Assembly: GCA_009469685.1 (NCBI GenBank)
Contig: SSTA01000415.1
Span: forward strand, 1-5,824
Reading direction: 5' to 3'
DNA length: 5,824 nucleotides
Source: Azonexaceae bacterium
GTDB taxonomy: Bacteria > Pseudomonadota > Gammaproteobacteria > Burkholderiales > Rhodocyclaceae
Part shown: positions 1 to 5,824 of the stretch, piece after piece
Layout of the letters: every line of letters begins with the position of its first letter
Numbering within the stretch: the first letter of the stretch is position 1
The notes under the pieces: generated by a model
Seen by the model: only the letters and a program-made list of their open reading frames with translations
Database searches by the model: none
What the model was told of the DNA's origin: nothing
Made by a program: the position numbers and the translations under genes

Positions 1-210
1 GTAGAGGAGATCGATGGACCAGTAGGGGACGATGGTCCAGGGCAGGAAGGGGATGGCGCGCTCCCAGGCGAAGTGGACGCTGGTGGTGACCGCGCGGGCC
101 TCTGCGATGCGGTTGGCGTAGCCATAGCTGAGGAAGAAGAGGGGGGCGAGGAACGCCAGCCAGGCGAGGCTGCGCCGCCAGGGCAGGGATTCGGGCGGCG
201 CAGCCGCCAT
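1..210 (-). CDS. PAP2/dual-specificity phosphatase family membrane protein (YnbD-like), N-terminal part, cut by window edge
   Basis: This is the first 70 codons of a leftward gene; the stop lies beyond the left edge. The translation starts MAAAPPESLPWRRS. A hydrophobic segment at about residues 15-31 (LAWLAFLAPLFFLSYGYA) is probably the first membrane span. The motif at residues 50-68, E-R-x-I-P-F-L-P-W-T-I-V-P-Y-W-S-I-D, is typical of the N-terminal membrane region of PAP2-like lipid phosphatases; in the YnbD family this is followed by a dual-specificity phosphatase domain. The gene lies 40 bp downstream of the YnbC-like gene on the same strand, matching the E. coli ynbC-ynbD order and suggesting one operon. 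The start is uncertain: the ATG at 210-208 has no close ribosome binding site, but an in-frame TTG at 219-217 sits 8 nt after GAGG and would add three residues. The function (removal of phosphate from a lipid or alcohol phosphate at the membrane) is inferred from family and context, since the catalytic residues are outside the window. Confidence 0.75.
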   Translation of the reverse strand, partial: MAAAPPESLPWRRSLAWLAFLAPLFFLSYGYANRIAEARAVTTSVHFAWERAIPFLPWTIVPYWSIDLLY

Positions 211-250
211 CGGAGTCAATCGGAAGACCTCGGGGGACTCCGGAAACGAT

Positions 251-2008
251 TCATGACCCGGGCCTCCGGCGGGCCAGGGAGACGGTGAAGATGCCCCAGC
301 GGTCGATGCGCTGTTCCAGCTTTTCGAAGCCGGCCGCGGCGACCAGTTGATCGAGCTCGGCCTGACTCCGGCGGCGCATGACCCAGGCGACGCCGTCCCG
401 GTGGCTGGTGAGGGCGCGGGCGATCAGTTCCAGTTGCGGGTGCCAGGGCTGGCCGGTGTAGATCAGGTAGCCGCCGGGTTCGATGGCCTCGGCGAGACCG
501 GCCAGGGATTCCCGCACCCGGGCATTGTCCGGGAACAGCTCATAGAGTCCGGAGACGATACCGACATTGGCCTGGGGGGAGAGGGCGGCGAGGGACTTCC
601 TGTCGAAGGCATCGCCCTGTTCAAAGCTGCCGATGTCGGTACAGCCGCGTTCGGCGAGCAAGGTCCGGCCGGCGGCGACGTTGATCGGACTGTAATCCCG
701 CAGACGGATGGAGCGGGGCCGACGGGGGACGCTGGGCAGGGCATCGAGGACATAGCGGCCGTGGCCGGCGGCAACGTCCAGGATGTGGGCGGGACGGCCT
801 TCTTCGGCGAGGCGGGCGAGCGCCCGCCGGAGGAGCTCCTCCAGATGGCGCTTGCGTTCCCGGATGCCGCGCCAGCCGATGGCGTTGAGATAATTGCGGT
901 CGATGAGCCGGCCCAGAGGGCCCCAGCCGGTGGCGACATTGCGGTAGATGTAATCCAGGGTGCTGCCGGAATCGAAGCCGGTGGTCTGCCCCAGGCGCAG
1001 GCCTGCGGAGAGGCAGGCGCCGAAGCGCAGGGCAGCACGGGTGGCGGCCCAGTAGAGACCTCGGGGCGAAAGGAGCGGCAGGGGCGCTGCCAGCGCTTGC
1101 GCCTCGTCGAAACTCGCTCCGCGGCGGTCGGCATCGGCCAGATTCGTCACGGCCGGAGACAGGGCAAAGCGCTCGACGATGAAGCGCCGCACCTGGGCGA
1201 TGGCGGGCTGGCGGTCCCGCTCGCCCAGGGTGTCGTGAAAGAAATCGGAAAAGACGTGCTTTTCCTTGATCGGGCTGCCCAAGCGGGCAAAGAAGTCGTG
1301 CTGCGGGCCGGGATGAACCACCCAGTCCCGGCCCGAGAGGAGCAACTGGGTTGGGGTGACCATAGCCGCGGCGTCGGCGACCACCCGCTCGGCGACATCG
1401 TAGAGTTCGAGCAGGATGTTGGACGAAATGGCACGGCTGATCAGCGGATCGCGGTCGTAGTCGGCCTGGCGCTCCGCGTCCTGGGTGAGAAAGCGGGCCT
1501 TGACGTAGCTCTGGACGTAGAAATTGCCCCTCAGCGCCTGCAGAAGCCGCAATCCCGGCCGGGCGAGGGGGACGTAGAGCTTGACCTTGAAGGCCGGTGC
1601 GGCCAGCACTTGGCAGCGGATCGGCGGGGCGTAGTCATGAACCCAGGCGGCGACGGCGACGGCCCCCACGCTTTGCGCGACCACGGCCACGTCCCGGGGA
1701 TCGAGGCCGTGGGCGGCACCAAGATGATCGACGAAGGTCTGCACGTCGCGGACGGTGAAGTCCAGGCCTGGCGAGTAGCCGCGAGGGCCGGGCGAGCGGC
1801 CGTGCCCCCGGGCGTCCCAGGCGAAGAAATCGAAATCCGGCAGGTCGAGTTCGTCGACCAGATGGGCCATGCGGCCGGAGTGCTCGTGGCCCCGGTGGAA
1901 AAGCAGGATGGCGCCCCGCCGGGGGGTCGTGGCAGGCCAATGGCGGTAGAAGAGCTCAACCCCGTCGTGGGTCGTGAACCGGTTTTCCTGGGCGAGACGT
2001 GGGGGCAT
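251..2008 (-). CDS. ynbC: Bifunctional alpha/beta hydrolase / class I SAM-dependent methyltransferase (YnbC-like)
   Basis: The product is a 585-residue, apparently cytoplasmic two-domain protein with no signal peptide. The N-terminal half (about 10-285) is a serine hydrolase of the Hydrolase_4/monoglyceride-lipase type. It has an oxyanion-loop region at 38-46 (HRGHEHSGR), DARGHGRS at 65-72, a nucleophile elbow AQSVG with Ser113, and likely Asp228 (SGRDWV) and His258 (FFHDT) completing the triad. The first Gly of the usual GxSxG is Ala. The C-terminal half (about 320-580) is a methyltransferase of the Methyltransf_20 type. It has a SAM-binding motif [13 protein letters not shown] (409-420), an acidic residue after beta2 (Asp438 in RLRDYS), and GLYELFPDN (487-495) followed by [15 protein letters not shown] (511-525). 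Length and domain order match E. coli YnbC as I recall it. The substrate is unknown; the Ynb genes include a CDP-alcohol phosphatidyltransferase and a phosphatase, so lipid modification is the likely setting. The ATG at 2008 is the natural start, although no strong ribosome binding site precedes it. Confidence 0.9.
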   Translation of the reverse strand: MPPRLAQENRFTTHDGVELFYRHWPATTPRRGAILLFHRGHEHSGRMAHLVDELDLPDFDFFAWDARGHGRSPGPRGYSPGLDFTVRDVQTFVDHLGAAHGLDPRDVAVVAQSVGAVAVAAWVHDYAPPIRCQVLAAPAFKVKLYVPLARPGLRLLQALRGNFYVQSYVKARFLTQDAERQADYDRDPLISRAISSNILLELYDVAERVVADAAAMVTPTQLLLSGRDWVVHPGPQHDFFARLGSPIKEKHVFSDFFHDTLGERDRQPAIAQVRRFIVERFALSPAVTNLADADRRGASFDEAQALAAPLPLLSPRGLYWAATRAALRFGACLSAGLRLGQTTGFDSGSTLDYIYRNVATGWGPLGRLIDRNYLNAIGWRGIRERKRHLEELLRRALARLAEEGRPAHILDVAAGHGRYVLDALPSVPRRPRSIRLRDYSPINVAAGRTLLAERGCTDIGSFEQGDAFDRKSLAALSPQANVGIVSGLYELFPDNARVRESLAGLAEAIEPGGYLIYTGQPWHPQLELIARALTSHRDGVAWVMRRRSQAELDQLVAAAGFEKLEQRIDRWGIFTVSLARRRPGS

Positions 2009-2147
2009 TGCAAAGTCGATGGACGGTCAGGGAGCGCAAATTATCACCTTTCTCCCGCCCTGGATATCGCGGTCCGGAAGTCGAGGGAAACTGACCGGAG
2101 GCTGCGGGAGATACCGCGTAAGGATCGTCTTGCGACACAATGGCGGC
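2009..2147. promoter_or_regulatory. Divergent intergenic region between ynbC-like gene and response regulator
   Basis: This 139-bp gap must carry promoters for both directions. For the leftward gene, GATAAT (2045 down to 2040, minus strand) is a good -10 candidate about 30 nt upstream of the ATG, but no convincing -35 lies 16-18 nt further upstream. For the rightward operon, CTGACC at 2091-2096 matches four of six bases of a -35 box, but no good -10 is correctly spaced. A weak promoter that needs an activator would fit an autoregulated response regulator. Two possible regulator marks are an inverted pair CGCGGT (2068-2073) / ACCGCG (2113-2118), and TTG-N5-CAA at 2130-2140 just before the start codon. 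GATCGTCTTG at 2123-2132 recurs upstream of the gene at 4232. No perfect copy of a known cop or cus box was seen. Confidence 0.35.
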
Positions 2148-2819
2148 ATGAAAATCCTCATTGTCGAAGACGAAGTCCGGACCGGCGATTATCTGCGGCA
2201 GGGACTGACCGAGGCCGGATTTACGGCGGACCTCGTCCGCGACGGTCTGGACGGCATGCACGAGGGCCTTTCCGGGGGCTACGACCTCATCGTGCTGGAC
2301 GTCAATCTGCCCGGCCTCGACGGCTGGAACGTGCTGAAGGCCTTGCGGGCGGCCGGGCGGGAGATGCCGGTCCTGTTTCTCACGGCGCGCGACCGGGTCG
2401 AGGATCGCGTCAAAGGCCTCGAACTGGGGGCCGACGACTATCTGGTCAAACCCTTCGCCTTTTCGGAACTGCTCGCTCGCGTGCGGACCCTGCTCCGGAG
2501 AGGCAGGGCGAAGGAGCCCGACGTCCTCGTGCTGGCAGACCTGGAGCTTGACGTGGTCAAGCGTCGGGCGCTGCGGGCGGGCCGCCGGATCGACCTGACG
2601 GCCAAGGAATTCGCCCTGCTGGAATTGTTTCTGCGCCGACCGGGCGAGGTGCTTGCGCGGAGCTTCATCGCCTCCCAGGTCTGGGACATGAATTTCGATT
2701 CGGACACCAACGTGGTGGAAGTCGCCATCCGCCGCCTGCGGGCCAAGGTGGATGACGGTTTCGAGCCCAAGCTGATCCATACCCTGCGCGGCATGGGCTA
2801 CGTGCTGGAGCTACGGTGA
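2148..2819 (+). CDS. Heavy-metal response regulator transcription factor (CusR/CopR/CzcR type)
   Basis: This is a 223-residue OmpR/PhoB-class response regulator, the usual length for the family. The receiver domain (1-115) has the acidic pair Glu7-Asp8, the phosphoacceptor Asp51 ([10 protein letters not shown]), Thr79 (LFLTARD) and Lys101 (DYLVKPFAF). The winged-helix DNA-binding domain (about 125-221) contains [20 protein letters not shown], then the recognition-helix region with [16 protein letters not shown], and ends in [11 protein letters not shown]. The stretches [18 protein letters not shown] and [17 protein letters not shown] are hallmarks of the CusR/CopR/CzcR/SilR group. The ATG at 2148 is chosen because MKILIVEDE is the canonical family N-terminus; the reading frame is open to 1974, but that extension matches nothing in the family. 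The ribosome binding site is weak. The gene overlaps the downstream kinase by four bases. When phosphorylated it should activate metal-resistance genes and often its own operon; which metal cannot be read from the sequence. Confidence 0.95.
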   Translation: MKILIVEDEVRTGDYLRQGLTEAGFTADLVRDGLDGMHEGLSGGYDLIVLDVNLPGLDGWNVLKALRAAGREMPVLFLTARDRVEDRVKGLELGADDYLVKPFAFSELLARVRTLLRRGRAKEPDVLVLADLELDVVKRRALRAGRRIDLTAKEFALLELFLRRPGEVLARSFIASQVWDMNFDSDTNVVEVAIRRLRAKVDDGFEPKLIHTLRGMGYVLELR

Positions 2820-4171
2820 AGCTGCTTCCCGCGTCGCTGACCCTGCGCCTTTCGCTGGCCTTCGCGGGGCTCGCGGTGGCCGTATTTTCCGCCCTGGGGG
2901 TGTACCTGGGGCGAGCGGCGGATGAGCACATGCTGGAACTCGACCGCCACGAACTGCTAGGCAAGCTGGAACTGGCGCGCCATGCGGCCGCCGGCGCAGC
3001 GAGTGCCGAGGCCTTGCGGGCGGGACTGGTCGAGTCGCTGGTCGGGCACCACGGCTTGTGGGTCGCCATCGATGGTGGGACGTCCGGGCCGCTCTTCCGT
3101 TGGCCGGATGAGGCTCCCGCCGGCGCCCTCCCCGGGGTGGCGGCAGAGGTGGGAGAGGCGCCCGCAGCGGTCGTTGCAGCTGGGCGGACGCTGCGCGCGG
3201 TGGCCGGGAGCGTCGATACTGGCTGGGGCGAGACGGCCCGCGTGGTGGTGGCTCGGGATATCGCCCACCACACCCGGTTTCTCGACGACATGCGGCGGGA
3301 TTTCTGGCTGGCGGTCCTCGCAGCGGCGTTCCTGACCGTCGGGGTCGGGGTGCTGATCGCCCGCAAGGGCATGGCGCCGGTGCGCTCCATGGCCCAGGCC
3401 GCCGGACGGATTTCAGCGGGCAGCCTGGGGGAGAGGTTGCCGACGAGGGGAGTTCCGACGGAGTTGCGCGAGTTGGTGGCGGCATTCAACGCCATGCTGG
3501 CCCGGTTGGAGGAATCCTTCATACGACTGTCGGATTTTTCCGCCGACCTGGCCCACGAATTGCGCACCCCGCTGCACAGCTTGCGCATGCAGACCGAGGT
3601 CTCCCTTTCCCGCGTCCGGACCGCCGACGAATACCGGGATTTGCTGGCCTCCAGTCTGGAGGAGTACGACAGTCTCGCCCGGATGATAGGCGACATGCTT
3701 TTTTTGGCGAAAGCCGACCATGGGCTCGTGATTCCCCAGCGCGAACCGGTCCCGCTGCTGACGCTGGCCCGGCAACTGGCCGAGTACTACGGGATTCTGG
3801 CGGAAGGGCGCAGCGTGAGCGTCGAGGGTGTGGACATTCCGGTTCCCGGGGATAGGGGAATGCTCCAGCGCGCCCTGGGCAATCTCCTGGCCAATGCCAT
3901 CCGCCATGTGCCGGAAGGCGGTTGGGTACGGGTGGTCGTGGCGGAAGACTGCGGCGCGGCAAGGGTCACCGTCGCCAACAGCGGCCAACCCATCCCGGCT
4001 GGGGATCTGCCCCGCATTTTCGAGCGCTTTGTCCGTCTGCAAGAGGGCGGCGAAGGCAGCGGTCTCGGGCTGGCCATCACCCGCTCCATCGTCCACGCCC
4101 ACGGCGGAAGCGTGGAGGTCCATTCGGACACCGAGGCGACGCGCTTTGTCGTCGGCTTGCCGCGCTCTTGA
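2816..4171 (+). CDS. Heavy-metal sensor histidine kinase (CusS/CopS/CzcS type)
   Basis: This is a 451-residue inner-membrane kinase, slightly shorter than typical CusS (about 480). Order: TM1 about 11-32; periplasmic sensor about 33-162; TM2 about 163-182; HAMP linker about 183-236; dimerisation and phosphoacceptor helix with [13 protein letters not shown] (phosphorylated His247); and an ATPase domain with N-box [11 protein letters not shown] (Asn360), G1-like ANSGQPIP (387-394), F-box IFERFVRL and G2 GSGLGLAI (414-421). The G1 box has Asn388 where many kinases have Asp; I recall the same substitution in the CusS group, so this need not mean inactivity. The sensor has several His residues (38, 45, 56, 78, 79, 151, 152), and [11 protein letters not shown] before TM2 is typical of the group. 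His pairs could bind metal, but this is inferred. The GTG start at 2816 overlaps the regulator's TGA, giving GTGA and implying translational coupling. It should phosphorylate Asp51 of the regulator encoded just upstream. Confidence 0.94.
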   Translation: MKLLPASLTLRLSLAFAGLAVAVFSALGVYLGRAADEHMLELDRHELLGKLELARHAAAGAASAEALRAGLVESLVGHHGLWVAIDGGTSGPLFRWPDEAPAGALPGVAAEVGEAPAAVVAAGRTLRAVAGSVDTGWGETARVVVARDIAHHTRFLDDMRRDFWLAVLAAAFLTVGVGVLIARKGMAPVRSMAQAAGRISAGSLGERLPTRGVPTELRELVAAFNAMLARLEESFIRLSDFSADLAHELRTPLHSLRMQTEVSLSRVRTADEYRDLLASSLEEYDSLARMIGDMLFLAKADHGLVIPQREPVPLLTLARQLAEYYGILAEGRSVSVEGVDIPVPGDRGMLQRALGNLLANAIRHVPEGGWVRVVVAEDCGAARVTVANSGQPIPAGDLPRIFERFVRLQEGGEGSGLGLAITRSIVHAHGGSVEVHSDTEATRFVVGLPRS

Positions 4172-4179
4172 CGATCGTC

Positions 4180-4208
4180 TTGGAGTCCCGCGGCAAGGCT
4201 GGCATAAT
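4180..4208 (+). promoter_or_regulatory. Candidate sigma70 promoter with extended -10 upstream of the archaemetzincin-like gene
   Basis: In the 60-bp gap after the kinase gene, TTGGAG (4180-4185) and CATAAT (4203-4208) are separated by exactly 17 nt. TG at 4200-4201 sits one base before the hexamer, making an extended -10. Transcription would start near 4215, leaving a leader of roughly 17 nt that contains the ribosome binding site GGAGA (4220-4224). The -35 hexamer overlaps the end of the decamer GATCGTCTTG (4173-4182), which also occurs upstream of the response regulator, so a bound regulator could act here. The downstream gene may therefore be transcribed separately from, or in addition to, read-through from the two-component operon. 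Confidence 0.55.
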
Positions 4209-4231
4209 CCCCGCGTCATGGAGACTGCATT

Positions 4232-4906
4232 ATGCCCTTCGCACGACGACAATTCTTGAGCGCGTTGCCAGGCCTGCTGTGCCTGGCCGGGATTCGGCAG
4301 GTCAGGGGAGAGCTGAGCCCCCTCGATGCGGTGCGGGTCTACGTGGTTCCCCTGGACGACTTCCCCGAAGAGCTGGCCGCCGGGCTGGCTCGCGCCCTGC
4401 AGGAAGACCTGGGTCTGAGGGTCAAAGCGTCGATCCGTCTGCCGCCCCTGGCGGTGCCTTACTTGCCGGGTACCCAGCAGTTGATCGCCGAGGAGATCAT
4501 GCTGCGCGGTGCCGCCGCGTCTTCCCGCCTGCCGGAAGCGATCCCGGAAACCTACCGCGTCTTCCTCACCGCCCGCGACATCAATGGCCGTTCGGCCAAT
4601 TTTCGCTTCCTCTTCTCGTCTCACAACCGGGCCCTGAATTGTTCGGTGGTTTCCCTGGCGCGCTTGCTGGACTACGCCGCTGGCCGTCCGCAACTCAATC
4701 CCCGCGCCCTCATGCGCCTGGCAAAGATAAGCAAGCGGGCGCTGGGGGAAATGGTATTCGGCTGGCAGCGCTCGGCCGATCCTGAGGATCTGATGTACTC
4801 GCCGCTCATGAGCCTGGCGGACCTAGATCGGCTGGGCCTGGTCCACCGGGAAACGACGCCCGACGCCAAGCCACCGGAATCAGTCCAAACGGACAAAGCC
4901 ATCTGA
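4232..4906 (+). CDS. Tat-exported archaemetzincin-like protein (M54 fold) lacking the zinc-binding motif; probable pseudo-protease
   Basis: The product is a 224-residue protein. The N-terminus (1-26) is a signal peptide with a twin-arginine motif, ARRQFLSAL, a hydrophobic core (SALPGLLCLAG) and a possible cleavage site near VRGE, so export of the folded protein is likely. The mature part follows the archaemetzincin layout: VYVVPLDDFPEELAAGLARAL (36-56) with LGLRV after it, GTQQLIAEEIM (80-90), ARDINGRSANFRFLF (114-128), and CSVVSLARL (137-145). However, where HExxHxxGxxH is expected the sequence reads GEMVFGWQRSA (172-182): only the Glu remains and all three His are gone. A Met-turn-like LMYSPLMSLADLD (187-199) is kept. 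The second, Cys-rich zinc site of the family is also missing; the only cysteines are 17 and 137. The assignment is from memory of family patterns, without a search. The start has a good ribosome binding site, GGAGA, 7 nt upstream. The real role is unknown; the frame is intact, so it is not an obvious decaying gene. Confidence 0.8.
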   Translation: MPFARRQFLSALPGLLCLAGIRQVRGELSPLDAVRVYVVPLDDFPEELAAGLARALQEDLGLRVKASIRLPPLAVPYLPGTQQLIAEEIMLRGAAASSRLPEAIPETYRVFLTARDINGRSANFRFLFSSHNRALNCSVVSLARLLDYAAGRPQLNPRALMRLAKISKRALGEMVFGWQRSADPEDLMYSPLMSLADLDRLGLVHRETTPDAKPPESVQTDKAI

Positions 4907-5060
4907 CTCCGTCGCTCTGCCGGATGGCGCCGTAGCGGCGACGCGGGAAGCCGGTTTCCCCGATGACGATGGACGGCGGTCGGAATCCGCGGCCACAGGG
5001 TCGGCACTTGGAACGTTGATGGCCCTTGAGTTTTCAATAAATCGGATTGAATTTTCGTGG

Positions 5061-5086
5061 GTCATCGGGCAGGATTGCCTGATGAC
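5061..5086 (+). other. Strong hairpin in the intergenic region (11-bp stem, 4-nt loop)
   Basis: The arms GTCATCGGGCA (5061-5071) and TGCCTGATGAC (5076-5086) pair over all 11 positions, one as a G-U wobble in the RNA, around the loop GGAT. The sequence after it is GGTTGGTTG rather than a run of T, so a classical rho-independent terminator is doubtful on this strand. In the opposite direction the flank is CCACGAAAA, also without a T-run. It may be a weak terminator for the gene ending at 4906, an RNA stability element, a leader structure for the SPFH gene, or a dyad operator. Confidence 0.6.
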
Positions 5087-5096
5087 GGTTGGTTGA

Positions 5097-5111
5097 TGCG
5101 GCCGGCCCGCA
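5097..5111 (+). other. Small second hairpin 10 nt after the first
   Basis: TGCGG (5097-5101) pairs with CCGCA (5107-5111) around the five-base loop CCGGC. The stem is short but perfect and GC-rich. Together with the stronger hairpin just upstream it would give a folded leader that ends about 44 nt before the SPFH start codon. Short GC-rich dyads are common by chance in DNA of this composition, so alone it means little. Confidence 0.3.
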
Positions 5112-5155
5112 ATGCCTGCCGTTTCCGACTCATCTCCCCTTTGGATTAAGTCCCC

Positions 5156-5824
5156 ATGCCCCTGCCGCAAATCAATTTAAGCCTGCTCCCCGCGTCCCGC
5201 ATCGCCTCGGGTATCGGCGTCCTGCTTCTGGTCTGGGTGCTCTGGCCTTTCTATTCGGTGCCCACCGGAAGCCGCGGCGTGATTACCCAGTTCGGCAAGA
5301 TCGTCGGCATCGAGGGAGAGGGACTGGCCGTCCTTCCGCCGTGGCAGAAGCTGAACAACTTCAGTATCCGCGCCGAAAAGGCGGATATCGAAAATGCCGA
5401 GGGCAGCACCAGCGACACTCAGCCGGTCAAGGTGAGTATGACCGTCCGCTACAGCATCGCCACCGATCGCGTGGCCGAGGTCTACGAGAAATACTCCCAC
5501 GACGGCGACCTCTCGTCCTACGTGCAGACGGCGACCCAGGAAATCTTCAAGGCAGTGACCGCCAAATACACCGCCCCCGACCTGATTGCCCAGCGGGCCA
5601 AGGTCTCCGGCGACATCAACGCTGCGCTGCGGGAGAAACTGGCCCTCTACGGTGCCCAGGTCATCAATATCGACATGCGCAATTTCGCCTTTTCCGACTC
5701 GTACATGCGGGCCATCAACGACAAGGTGACCCAGGAGCAATTGCGTTTGGCCGCCGAAAACAAGCTGAAAACGGTCGAATCCGAGCAGAAGCAGAAAGTG
5801 GCCATCGCCGAGGCCGAAGCCAAC
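5156..5824 (+). CDS. Prohibitin family / SPFH (band 7) domain membrane protein, N-terminal 223 codons, cut by window edge
   Basis: The frame is open from the ATG at 5156 to the window end (223 codons), so the C-terminus is missing. One N-terminal membrane segment (about 16-34, IASGIGVLLLVWVLWPFY) acts as an anchor. The SPFH domain follows directly: VPTGSRGVITQFGKIVG (35-51), LAVLPPWQKLNNFSIRAEKADIEN split around 58-80, VKVSMTVRYSIATDRVAEVYEKY (91-113), IFKAVTAKYTAPDLIAQR (130-147), then YGAQVINIDMRNFAFSDSYMRAI (165-187). After this an Ala/Glu/Gln/Lys-rich helix begins (EQLRLAAENKLKTVESEQKQKVAIAEAEA), the usual coiled-coil used for ring assembly. The NFAFSDSYMRAI-type motif is closer to prohibitins than to HflC or HflK, and there is no HflK/HflC partner in view. 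Such proteins form large membrane rings that scaffold lipid domains or control proteases such as FtsH; which applies here cannot be told. The ribosome binding site is weak (TTGGATTAAG upstream). Confidence 0.9.
   Translation, partial: MPLPQINLSLLPASRIASGIGVLLLVWVLWPFYSVPTGSRGVITQFGKIVGIEGEGLAVLPPWQKLNNFSIRAEKADIENAEGSTSDTQPVKVSMTVRYSIATDRVAEVYEKYSHDGDLSSYVQTATQEIFKAVTAKYTAPDLIAQRAKVSGDINAALREKLALYGAQVINIDMRNFAFSDSYMRAINDKVTQEQLRLAAENKLKTVESEQKQKVAIAEAEAN

Larger units (their letters stand above)
4907..5155. promoter_or_regulatory. Intergenic region upstream of the SPFH gene with AT-rich island and structured leader
   Basis: These 249 bp hold no credible gene. The left part (4907-5010) is GC-rich with only small dyads, for example CGCCG-TAG-CGGCG near 4930 and GCCATC/GATGGC (4898-4903 and 4923-4928). 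No hairpin followed by a T-run was found, so a standard terminator for the gene ending at 4906 is not evident. An AT-rich island at about 5026-5056 is the likely promoter zone. Possible sigma70 boxes there are weak (TTGATG at 5016, AATAAA at 5036, spacing short). An ECF-like arrangement, GGAACGT (5010-5016) then TCAAT (5034-5038), is also possible. Two hairpins follow and would lie in the 5' leader of the SPFH gene. Confidence 0.4.

Noticed and set aside
73..288. Plus-strand open frame of 71 codons at the left end
   Set aside because: It is antisense to the YnbD-like N-terminus, whose membrane segment and conserved motif make the minus-strand reading much better.
2068..2118. Inverted pair CGCGGT / ACCGCG in the divergent gap as an operator
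   Set aside because: It has only six bases per arm with 39 bases between; in GC-rich DNA this can arise by chance, so it is mentioned only as a weak possibility.
347..2551. Long plus-strand open frame of 734 codons antisense to the YnbC-like gene and running into the regulator gene
   Set aside because: It is Gly/Ala/Arg-rich with no recognisable domain, and it is fully explained by GC-rich codon use of the real genes on the other strand and frame.
2665..3696. Minus-strand open frame of 343 codons, rich in Ser, Arg and Ala
   Set aside because: It is a shadow of the regulator and kinase genes; the composition is typical of antisense frames in GC-rich DNA.
3413..4693. Minus-strand open frame of 426 codons opposite the kinase and the exported protein gene
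   Set aside because: It has low-complexity Gln/Gly/Arg composition, crosses two well-supported genes and their intergenic promoter, and has no family features.
5061..5086. Calling the strong hairpin a rho-independent terminator
   Set aside because: Neither side is followed by a T-run, so I listed it as a hairpin of unknown role.
4880..5170. Minus-strand open frame of 96 codons covering the gap before the SPFH gene
   Set aside because: It has no recognisable motif and overlaps the ends of two real genes and the hairpin region. I treat it as chance, though it is the only frame that spans this gap.

Overview
The window is dense, GC-rich bacterial DNA with the codon use of a high-GC proteobacterium. 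The gene content suggests a betaproteobacterium, possibly in the Rhodocyclales: a metal-type two-component system of the CusRS/CopRS class, a YnbC/YnbD-type gene pair, and a prohibitin-like SPFH protein. This lineage call is inference from protein style and composition, because there is no rRNA or other marker gene here. I see no tRNA, rRNA, CRISPR array, insertion sequence or integrase.

Layout. Positions 1-2008 are transcribed leftward. A long gene (251-2008) encodes a 585-residue fusion of an alpha/beta hydrolase and a SAM-dependent methyltransferase, similar to E. coli YnbC. It is followed closely by the first 70 codons of a membrane protein (210 to the left edge) that fits the PAP2-type phosphatase YnbD. 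These are probably part of an operon that modifies phospholipids or a related alcohol-phosphate lipid and continues past the left edge. A gap of 139 bp (2009-2147) separates this unit from a rightward unit. In the rightward unit, a heavy-metal-type response regulator (2148-2819) and its sensor histidine kinase (2816-4171) overlap by four bases.

After a 60-bp gap holding a good sigma70-type promoter comes a gene (4232-4906) for a Tat-exported protein that resembles archaemetzincin (peptidase family M54). The positions expected to bind zinc are missing, so it looks like a pseudo-protease. A 249-bp intergenic stretch with two tandem hairpins follows. The right edge cuts through a prohibitin/SPFH-domain membrane protein (5156 onward).

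How the genes may work together. The response regulator and kinase form a complete phosphorelay that would sense a periplasmic signal, by family a metal ion such as Cu, Ag, Zn, Cd or Co. No efflux pump or metal oxidase lies in the window, so the target is not visible. The exported archaemetzincin-like protein is the nearest downstream gene and shares a 10-bp sequence upstream with the regulator gene, so it is a candidate partner or target; this is inference. It is the most unusual element of the window. The SPFH gene appears to be a separate transcription unit.
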